Shown here: in pieces, positions 58,296 through 64,000 of the stretch
Layout: each line of letters starts with the position of its first letter
Numbering within the stretch: the first letter of the stretch is position 1
Assembly (NCBI RefSeq): GCF_012927745.1
Contig: NZ_JABBKX010000010.1
Coordinates: 1 to 64,000, forward strand
DNA length: 64,000 nt
Direction: 5' to 3'
From: Neoroseomonas marina
Lineage (GTDB): Bacteria > Pseudomonadota > Alphaproteobacteria > Acetobacterales > Acetobacteraceae
Translations under genes and position numbers: made by a program
The notes under the pieces: model-generated
Seen by the model: only the letters and a program-made list of their open reading frames with translations
What the model was told of the DNA's origin: nothing
Databases searched by the model: none

Positions 58296-59888
58296 TCAGG
58301 CCGCCGCGTCCTCCCGGATCATCGCCGCGCCCTTCTCGCCGATCATGATGGTCGGCGCGTTGGTGTTCCCGGTCGTCAGCGTCGGCATGACCGAGGCGTC
58401 GATCACCCGCAGCCCGGCGAAGCCGTGCACGCGGAGCCGGCTGTCCACCACGGCGTCCGGCCCTTCGCCCATGCGGCAGGTGCCGACGGGGTGGTAGATC
58501 GTCGTGCCGTATTGCCGGTTGAAGGCGAGGATCTCGTCGTCCGAGGCCACGCCGGGGCCGGGCAGGATTTCCTGCACGCTGTGCTGCGCGATGGCGGGCT
58601 GCGCGAAGATCTCCCGCACCATGCGGATGCCGGCAGCGAGCAGCGCCTGGTCCGACCGCGCCGAAAGGTAGTTCGGCCGGATCGCAGGCTTCTCGAAGGG
58701 ATCGGCCGAGCGCGCCATGACCGTGCCGCGGCTGTCCGGCTTCACCGGGCAGATGGCGCAGGTCATGCCCGGTTCCTTCTCGAGCACGCCGAACTGGCCG
58801 AGCGCGTAGGAGGCCGGCGTGAACAGCAACTGCAGGTCGGGGCTGGCGAGGCCTTCGCGTGACCGCGCGAAGACCTGCGCGGTGGTGACGCCGAAGGTCA
58901 GCGCGCCGTTGCCGCGCAGGAAGAAGCGCGCGACCTCGCCCGCCAGCCGGATGCCGCGCGCGAGCTGATTGGTGCTGAGGCCGTCCTTCACGCGGTGCTG
59001 CACGCGGGAGACGTAGTGGTCCTGCAGGTTGGCGCCGACCGCCGGCATGTCGGCCAGCACCTCGATGCCGAGGGAACGCAGGTGCTCCGCCGGCCCGATG
59101 CCCGACATCTGCAGCACATGCGGGGAATTCACCGCGCCGCCGCACAGGATCACTTCGCGCGTGACCGTGATGCGCCGGATGGCGCCGCCCTGGCGGAACT
59201 CGGCGCCGATGCAGCGGCGGCCATCGAACACCAGGCGGCTGACCTGGGCCTCGGTCTCCACGCGGACGCGGTCGCCGGCGCCGCGCAGATAGGTGCGCGC
59301 CGTCGACCCGCGCCAGCGGCCGACGCGCGTCATCTGGGAATAACCCACACCTTCCTGCTCCTCGCCGTTGAGGTCCTTCCGGAAGGGATGGCCGGCCTGC
59401 TGCGCGGCCTCGATGAATCGATGCGTCAGCGGCAGGATGGTGCGGTAGTCCTCCACCTGCAGCGGGCCGTCGGTGCCACGGAACTCCGGATCGCCGCCGT
59501 TGCGGTAGGTCTCGGACTTGCGGAAGAAGGGCAGGACCTCGTCAAAGGACCAGCCGCGGCAGCCCATCTGCGCCCAGATGTCGAAATCCGCCGGATTGCC
59601 GCGGACGTACAACATGCCGTTGATCGAGGAGGTGCCGCCGAGCGTGCGCCCCCGCGGCCAGCGGATCTCGCGGTCGTTCACGCCGGGCTGCGGTTCCGCG
59701 ACATAGCCCCAGTTCATCAGCGACTGGTTCTGCAGCAGCTTCAGCATCCCCGCGGGGATGTGGATCCAGGGATGGCGGTCCTTGGGCCCGGCTTCGAGCA
59801 GCGTAACGCGCGCGCCGGTCTCGGACAGGCGCGCGGCGACGACGCAGCCCGCTGAACCGGCGCCGATGACGAGGTAATCCGTGTCCAT
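58296..59888 (-). CDS. GMC-family oxidoreductase (choline dehydrogenase-like)
   Basis: 530-residue cytosolic FAD enzyme from ATG 59888, with GAGG upstream. [30 protein letters not shown] binds [32 protein letters not shown] and [21 protein letters not shown] are the two GMC signatures; the C-terminus has [12 protein letters not shown] (catalytic His) and [27 protein letters not shown]. Relatives oxidise choline, long-chain alcohols or polyethylene glycol. Third gene after the HpaI aldolase and thioesterase genes; only 7 bp separate it from the thioesterase stop. Substrate unknown, but the operon suggests an alcohol or hydroxyacid breakdown path. Confidence 0.92.
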   Translation of the reverse strand: MDTDYLVIGAGSAGCVVAARLSETGARVTLLEAGPKDRHPWIHIPAGMLKLLQNQSLMNWGYVAEPQPGVNDREIRWPRGRTLGGTSSINGMLYVRGNPADFDIWAQMGCRGWSFDEVLPFFRKSETYRNGGDPEFRGTDGPLQVEDYRTILPLTHRFIEAAQQAGHPFRKDLNGEEQEGVGYSQMTRVGRWRGSTARTYLRGAGDRVRVETEAQVSRLVFDGRRCIGAEFRQGGAIRRITVTREVILCGGAVNSPHVLQMSGIGPAEHLRSLGIEVLADMPAVGANLQDHYVSRVQHRVKDGLSTNQLARGIRLAGEVARFFLRGNGALTFGVTTAQVFARSREGLASPDLQLLFTPASYALGQFGVLEKEPGMTCAICPVKPDSRGTVMARSADPFEKPAIRPNYLSARSDQALLAAGIRMVREIFAQPAIAQHSVQEILPGPGVASDDEILAFNRQYGTTIYHPVGTCRMGEGPDAVVDSRLRVHGFAGLRVIDASVMPTLTTGNTNAPTIMIGEKGAAMIREDAAA

Positions 59889-59895
59889 GGCAGCC

Positions 59896-60369
59896 TCAGC
59901 GTGACGTGCCGAAGTCGCGCCCTTCATAGGCGCCGAGCATGGCGCGCAGGCGGTCCGGAATGGGGATCGGACGGCGGCTCGCCTGGTCGGTGAGCACCCA
60001 GACGATCTCCCCGGTGGCGAGCAGCGTGTCCTCGCCCTGCGGGAAGACCGCGGGCAGGAAGGTGATGGAGGACCGCCCGATGCGCGTCGTGCGCGCCGCG
60101 ATCTCGATGCGCGCGGCGCGGCCGATTGCGACCTTGTACTCGACCAGGCCGCGGACGACGTGGAAATCGGCGCCCGAGGCCTTCACCTCGGCCTGGTAGC
60201 TCCAGCCGGCGGCGCGGATGTAGTCCGACACCGCCTCGTCGTACCAGGTCAGGTAGTGGGCGTTGAAGACGATGCCCTGGGTGTCGAGCTCGACGTAGCG
60301 GACCTGGTGCGGGCGGAAGAAGCGGAAGTCGGCGCGGGTGGGCAGACCCGCGCCCGCGCCGTCCGGCAT
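59896..60369 (-). CDS. Hotdog-fold acyl-CoA thioesterase (4HBT family)
   Basis: 157 residues. The hotdog signature VRYVELDTQGIVFNAHYLTWYDEAVSDYI (about 23-51) has the catalytic Asp in ELDTQGIVFN, as in 4-hydroxybenzoyl-CoA and YbgC-type thioesterases. It releases a free acid from a CoA thioester in the cytosol. Its ATG overlaps the aldolase stop (TGATG), tying it to the aldolase and GMC genes. Confidence 0.92.
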   Translation of the reverse strand: MPDGAGAGLPTRADFRFFRPHQVRYVELDTQGIVFNAHYLTWYDEAVSDYIRAAGWSYQAEVKASGADFHVVRGLVEYKVAIGRAARIEIAARTTRIGRSSITFLPAVFPQGEDTLLATGEIVWVLTDQASRRPIPIPDRLRAMLGAYEGRDFGTSR

Positions 60370-61127
60370 CAGCCCCGCGCCACCTTCACCGCCGCCGTCG
60401 CGGCCTGGACCATCAGCCCGACCTCGTTGGCGATCGTGACGAGCTTGAAGCCCTTCTGGATCATCTTGTTGGCATAGGCCGGCGAGCCGTTGTGCAGGCC
60501 GGCCGCGATGCCGCGCTTGCCCGTTTCGGCGAGCAGCATGTCGTAGATCGCGAGGATCTCGGGGTCCTCGACGTCGAGCTTCGGCTCCTTGCCGTAGGAG
60601 AAGGAGAGGTCGGACGGCCCGACATAGATGCCGTCGATGCCCGGCACGTCGAGGATCTCGCGGATGTTCTCGATCGCCGTCTTGGTCTCGATCATCGGGA
60701 TGACGAGGATCTCGTCATTCGCGGTCTTCTGGTAGTTGCCCGAGGAACCGTAGGCGCCGGCGCGGATCGGACCGTTGGACCGCGTGCCGGCCGGCGGGTA
60801 CTTGCTGTACTGCACCAGGGCGCGGGCCTCGGCGGCGGTGTTCACCATCGGGCAGATCACGCCCATCGCGCCGGCGTCGAGCACCTTGCCCACGATGCCC
60901 GGCTCGTTCCACGGCACGCGCACCATAGGCGTGGCGGGCGAGAGCTGGATGCCCTGGAAGCAGGCCACGCAGGACAGGTAGTCCTGCACGCCGTGCTGCA
61001 TGTCGACGGTGACGGAATCCCAGCCCGCCTTGCTGTACATCTCGGCGCTGAAGGCGTTGGGGATGGCCAGCCACCCGTTCACCACGGCCTTGCCGGCCTT
61101 CCACGCTTCCTTGACCTTGTTCGCCAT
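60369..61127 (-). CDS. HpcH/HpaI-family class II aldolase
   Basis: 252 residues of the HpaI/citrate-lyase-beta superfamily, a divalent-metal aldolase that cleaves 4-hydroxy-2-oxo acids to pyruvate or a related keto acid. Visible landmarks: VTVDMQHGVQDY (catalytic His, about 45), MVRVPWNEP, PMIETKTAIENI (metal Glu) and GIYVGPSDLSFSYG (metal Asp). Cytosolic. First gene of its operon, divergent from the DDAH-like gene over 112 bp. With a thioesterase and a GMC enzyme it probably forms a short catabolic path; the substrate is unknown. Confidence 0.92.
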   Translation of the reverse strand: MANKVKEAWKAGKAVVNGWLAIPNAFSAEMYSKAGWDSVTVDMQHGVQDYLSCVACFQGIQLSPATPMVRVPWNEPGIVGKVLDAGAMGVICPMVNTAAEARALVQYSKYPPAGTRSNGPIRAGAYGSSGNYQKTANDEILVIPMIETKTAIENIREILDVPGIDGIYVGPSDLSFSYGKEPKLDVEDPEILAIYDMLLAETGKRGIAAGLHNGSPAYANKMIQKGFKLVTIANEVGLMVQAATAAVKVARG

Positions 61128-61239
61128 TGCGCCGCTTCCTCTCTTGTCGGGCTGCTATGGCAGGGACGCTAGGACGCGACCCCAGATGCGTCAAACGCGC
61201 CCCTGGACGGGCAGGCATGCCGCAGGCAGGGTGCGCGCC

Positions 61240-62088
61240 ATGGCCGACTGGACCGTCTCCTCGGAAACCGGCGCGCTGACCGACGTGCTCGTCTGCCCGC
61301 CCGATCACTACCGCTGGATCCCCACCAACACGATCGTGCGGCGCACGCTGGCGGGCGCGCAGCAGCCCTCGGCGATGGCGCTTGCGGCGCAACACAAGGA
61401 ACTGGTGCACGCCTTGCGGCAGGGCGGCGCGCAGGTCCATGTGCTGCCGCCCGAACCGCATCTGCCCTACATGGTCTACACGCGCGATTCAGCGGTGGTG
61501 ACGCCCTGGGGGCCGGTGCTGTGCCAGCTCGAGCGTCCGCAGCGGCGCGGGGAATATGCGGGCATCATCGACTTCCACGCAGCGCGGTTCTGGCGCAAGT
61601 CGAGCGCCGGCACGCTCGAGGGCGGCGACATCCACGTCATGAAGCCGGGTGTCGCGGTGGTCGGTGCCTCGGGCGGGCGCACCGACCTCGCGGGCGCGGA
61701 GCAGTTCGCCGGCTGGCTGCGCGCCGAAGGCTGGGAGGTGCGCGTCGAGCCCTTCGACGAGCATTTCCTCCATCTCGACGTGCTGTTCTGCATGGCGACG
61801 CCGGGCCTGGCCGTGGCGTGCCTCGACGTCCTCGATCCCGACTTCATCGCCTGGCTGAAGGGCCACGGCATCCGCTGCATCGACGTGCCGTACCGCGACG
61901 CCATGGCGCTCGGGTGCAACATCCTCGCCCTGGGTGGCGGGCGCGTGGTATCGGCGCGCGGTTCGGCCGGGCTGAACGCGGCGCTGCGCGCGGAGGGCCT
62001 GTCCGTCCTCGACCCCGACCTCTCGTTGTTCACCGCCGGCGGCGGCGGACCCCATTGCCTGACCTGCCCGCTCAAGCGGGAGGAGTGA
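61240..62088 (+). CDS. Dimethylarginine dimethylaminohydrolase-like guanidino hydrolase
   Basis: 282-residue enzyme of the arginine deiminase/DDAH superfamily. Key blocks: YMVYTRDSAVVTPWG, AGTLEGGDIHVMKPG, a catalytic His in DEHFLHLDVLFCMATPG, and the nucleophile C273 in GGGGPHCLTCPL at the C-terminus. It would release a methylamine or ammonia from a guanidino compound, forming citrulline or a ureido product. ATG 61240 is chosen because homologues start with a short segment like MADWTVSSETGALTDVLVCPP. First gene of the plus-strand operon with the FAD dehydrogenase, RidA-like and MFS genes. Confidence 0.85.
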   Translation: MADWTVSSETGALTDVLVCPPDHYRWIPTNTIVRRTLAGAQQPSAMALAAQHKELVHALRQGGAQVHVLPPEPHLPYMVYTRDSAVVTPWGPVLCQLERPQRRGEYAGIIDFHAARFWRKSSAGTLEGGDIHVMKPGVAVVGASGGRTDLAGAEQFAGWLRAEGWEVRVEPFDEHFLHLDVLFCMATPGLAVACLDVLDPDFIAWLKGHGIRCIDVPYRDAMALGCNILALGGGRVVSARGSAGLNAALRAEGLSVLDPDLSLFTAGGGGPHCLTCPLKREE

Positions 62089-62090
62089 CC

Positions 62091-63479
62091 ATGACCACCA
62101 CCACCGAAGCCGATACCGTCATTGCCGCCGCGCGCGGCTTCCTCGGCGATCGCATCAGCGTCAACCGCGCCATCCGCGAACAGCACAGCCGCGGCGAGGA
62201 CACCACGCCGCCGACGATGCCCGATGCCGTCGCCTTCGTGGAGACGACGGAGGAGGTCAGCCGCCTCCTCGCGCTGTGCCACCAGCACGGCGTGGCGGTG
62301 ACGCCCTTCGGCGCCGGCACCTCGCTCGAAGGGCATGTGAACCCTGTCCGCGCGGGCATCTCGCTCGACCTTTCCCGCATGAAGGCGGTGCTCGAGGTGA
62401 ACGAGGAGGACATGGACTGCCTCATCGAACCGGGCGTGACGCGGCAGGAGCTCAACGCCTTCCTGCGCGACAAGGGCCTGTTCTTCCCGGTCGATCCCGG
62501 CAGCCACGCCTCGATCGGGGGCATGTGCGCGACTCGCGCCTCCGGCACCAACGCGGTGCGCTACGGCACGATCCGCGAGAACGTGCTGGGGCTGGAAGTC
62601 GTGCTGGCCGATGGGCGCGTCATCCAGACCGGCGGGCGCGTGCGCAAGGCGTCGAACGGCTACGACCTGACGCGACTCTTCATCGGCTCGGAAGGCACGC
62701 TCGGCGTCATCACCAAGGTGCGGCTGCGCCTGCACGGCATCCCCGAGGCGATCTCCGCCGCCGTCTGCCAGTTCCCGTCTCTCGCCGCCGCGGTCGAGAC
62801 CGTCATCACCGTCATGCAGTCCGGCATCCCCGTCGCGCGGATCGAACTGCTCGACGAGGACCAGATGGAGGCCTGCATCAAGTACTCGAAGCTGGAAGGC
62901 TTCGAGGCGCTGCCGACGCTTTTCCTCGAGTTCCACGGCACCGATGCCGGCGTGAAGGAACAGGCGGAATCGGTCGAGGCGATCGCGGCCGATTTCGGTG
63001 CTTCGGGCTTCGCCTGGGCGACGGATGCCGAAAGCCGCAACCGGCTGTGGCAGGCGCGGCACGATGCCTATTGGGCGGCGGTGAACCTCAAGCCGGGCCA
63101 TCGCGGCATCACCACGGATGTCTGCGTGCCGATCTCGCGCCTGGCGGAAGCGGTGCTCGGCGCCAAGGCGAAGTCGCGCGAGAGCGGCCTCACCTCCTGC
63201 ATCGTGGGTCATGTCGGCGACGGCAATTTCCACTGCCTGATCCTGTTCCCCGAGGACGATCCGCAGGGGCTCGAGCGCGCCTGGGCGCTCGACCGCGCGA
63301 TCGTCGCCGAGGGCCTCTCGCTCGGCGGCACCTGCTCCGGCGAGCATGGTGTCGGCCTCGGCAAGCGCGAGTTCCTCGAACAGGAGCATGGCGTCGAAGC
63401 GCTGGCCGTGATGCGCAGCGTGAAGACGAGCCTCGATCCGCGTGGTATCCTGAATCCGGGGAAGATGTTCAGGAACTGA
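62091..63479 (+). CDS. FAD-linked 2-hydroxyacid dehydrogenase (GlcD/LDHD-type)
   Basis: 462-residue flavoenzyme. FAD-binding segment VTPFGAGTSLEGHVNPVRAGISLDLSRM (about 72-98), GGMCATRASGTNAVRYGTIRENVLGLEVVLADGR, and C-terminal HVGDGNFHCLILFPEDD, GTCSGEHGVGLGKREF and PRGILNPGKMF place it with D-lactate dehydrogenase (cytochrome) and GlcD. AGGAG lies 5 bp before ATG 62091, 2 bp after the preceding stop. Probably oxidises D-lactate or another 2-hydroxyacid; the quinone or cytochrome acceptor is unknown. Confidence 0.92.
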   Translation: MTTTTEADTVIAAARGFLGDRISVNRAIREQHSRGEDTTPPTMPDAVAFVETTEEVSRLLALCHQHGVAVTPFGAGTSLEGHVNPVRAGISLDLSRMKAVLEVNEEDMDCLIEPGVTRQELNAFLRDKGLFFPVDPGSHASIGGMCATRASGTNAVRYGTIRENVLGLEVVLADGRVIQTGGRVRKASNGYDLTRLFIGSEGTLGVITKVRLRLHGIPEAISAAVCQFPSLAAAVETVITVMQSGIPVARIELLDEDQMEACIKYSKLEGFEALPTLFLEFHGTDAGVKEQAESVEAIAADFGASGFAWATDAESRNRLWQARHDAYWAAVNLKPGHRGITTDVCVPISRLAEAVLGAKAKSRESGLTSCIVGHVGDGNFHCLILFPEDDPQGLERAWALDRAIVAEGLSLGGTCSGEHGVGLGKREFLEQEHGVEALAVMRSVKTSLDPRGILNPGKMFRN

Positions 63480-63484
63480 CGGCG

Positions 63485-63868
63485 ATGCGGCTGATCGCGC
63501 ACGACGCGCCGGAGGCACCGGCGGCGCAGGGCGGCTACGCCCAGGCGGTGGAGGTCGTCGCACCGGCGCGGCTCCTGTTCGTCTCGGGTCAGGTGCCGCT
63601 GTTCGCCGATGGCAGCCGGCCGGACGACTTCGCGGGACAATGCCGCCAGGCCTGGGCCAATCTCGAGGCGCAGCTGCGCGCCGCCGGGATGGGCCTCGAC
63701 AACCTCGTGAAGGTGACGACCTTCCTCGCCCGGCGCGAGGATGCCGTCGAGAACCGCGCCATCCGCAGCGAGATCCTCGGCGGACGGCGCGTCGCGCTGA
63801 CCGTGATCCTGCCGGCCATCTTCGACGAGGCCTGGCTGATCGAGATCGAGGCGGTGGCCGCGGCGTGA
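63485..63868 (+). CDS. RidA/YjgF-family protein without the canonical arginine
   Basis: 127-residue RidA-like trimer-forming protein (FVSGQVPLFADGSRPDDFAGQCRQAWANLEAQLRAAGMGLDNLVKVTTFLARRED). The Arg that in RidA binds the substrate carboxylate (PAR-S/T) appears to be Leu here (VALTVILP), so classical 2-iminoacid deaminase activity is doubtful. It starts 5 bp after the dehydrogenase stop and overlaps the following MFS gene by four bases. Many such proteins act on enamine or imine products of neighbouring catabolic enzymes. Confidence 0.85.
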   Translation: MRLIAHDAPEAPAAQGGYAQAVEVVAPARLLFVSGQVPLFADGSRPDDFAGQCRQAWANLEAQLRAAGMGLDNLVKVTTFLARREDAVENRAIRSEILGGRRVALTVILPAIFDEAWLIEIEAVAAA

Positions 63869-64000
63869 ACGCGCTGGGACTGGCGATCCTCGCCCTGGCG
63901 CTGGGGCATGTCTTCTCCAACGCGGTGCGCACGCTGCCGGCGATGGCGGCGGACGTGCTGCAGCGGGATCTCGGCGTCACGGCGGATGGCCTCGCGGCGC
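63865..64000 (+). CDS. MFS transporter, N-terminal part (runs off the window)
   Basis: GTG at 63865 overlaps the RidA-like stop. The 45 codons present give a first hydrophobic segment (LGLAILALALGHVFSNAVRTLPAMAADVLQRDLGVTADGLAA), typical of the first span of a major facilitator transporter. The gene is incomplete at the right edge; family is a best guess from this single segment and from the operon. Confidence 0.55.
   Translation, partial: MNALGLAILALALGHVFSNAVRTLPAMAADVLQRDLGVTADGLAA

Noticed and set aside
1-64000. Defence system, prophage or mobile element
   Set aside because: No integrase, transposase, phage structural, restriction-modification, toxin-antitoxin or CRISPR gene is recognisable in any frame.

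Overview
The window is very GC-rich DNA with dense, mostly overlapping genes, and it looks chromosomal. The gene content points to an alphaproteobacterium of the Rhodospirillales/Acetobacteraceae type (Roseomonas-like): a Bug/TctC solute receptor, CaiB-type CoA transferase, branched-chain-amino-acid-type ABC importer, HyuA/HyuB pair, several GMC dehydrogenases, a 180-kDa-class NAD-glutamate dehydrogenase and a YjbF/YjbH-type polysaccharide locus. This placement is inference; there is no rRNA in the window. I see no tRNA, CRISPR array, insertion sequence, prophage or classical defence system.

Layout. (1) 89-5685: an exported LprI-like protein and a CaiB CoA transferase on the minus strand, then a plus-strand operon of Bug receptor, quinone-oxidoreductase-like dehydrogenase and DHA2 MFS exporter. 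(2) 5786-15764: a minus-strand operon running from an SMP-30 lactonase through livK-H-M-G-F, divergent from a hyuB-hyuA operon with a small membrane protein; together they look like uptake and ring opening of a cyclic amide or lactone. (3) 15739-17580: HD hydrolase, small secreted protein, Asp/Glu-racemase-fold protein. (4) 17580-35882: an exopolysaccharide locus with a CapD/WbpM dehydratase, two GT-B glycosyltransferases, WecB epimerase, DegT aminotransferase, PglC-type and WecA-type initiating transferases, Wzy-like polymerase, Wzz-like chain-length protein, heparinase-fold lyase, multi-SLBB Wza-like exporter, YjbH and a YjbF-like lipoprotein. (5) 35932-39982: a surface/periplasmic operon with a JmjC-type cupin, OmpA-like protein, a protein of five tandem two-cysteine repeats, and an EF-hand protein. 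(6) 40087-46562: NAD-glutamate dehydrogenase and an ABC-F ATPase. (7) 46946-57634: a SulP transporter fused to STAS and cyclic-nucleotide-binding domains; a four-gene operon with 4-bp overlaps encoding cytochrome c, a phytochelatin-synthase-type cysteine peptidase, and the small and FAD subunits of a GMC dehydrogenase; a class III cyclase with TolB-like and TPR domains; a His-rich TPR protein; a Crp/Fnr regulator. (8) 58296-64000: GMC oxidoreductase, thioesterase and HpaI aldolase on the minus strand, divergent from a DDAH-like hydrolase, FAD-linked 2-hydroxyacid dehydrogenase, RidA-like protein and a truncated MFS gene.

The least expected features are the phytochelatin-synthase-type protein embedded in a dehydrogenase operon, the cyclic-nucleotide theme around it (cyclase, Crp, cNMP-gated SulP, and a possible cNMP-domain relic), the five-repeat cysteine protein, and two families of structured intergenic repeats. 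Family A occurs at 12884-13014 and 20602-20739. Family B occurs at 31511-31726 and 33841-34107, flanks yjbH as direct repeats and apparently supplies its translation start.
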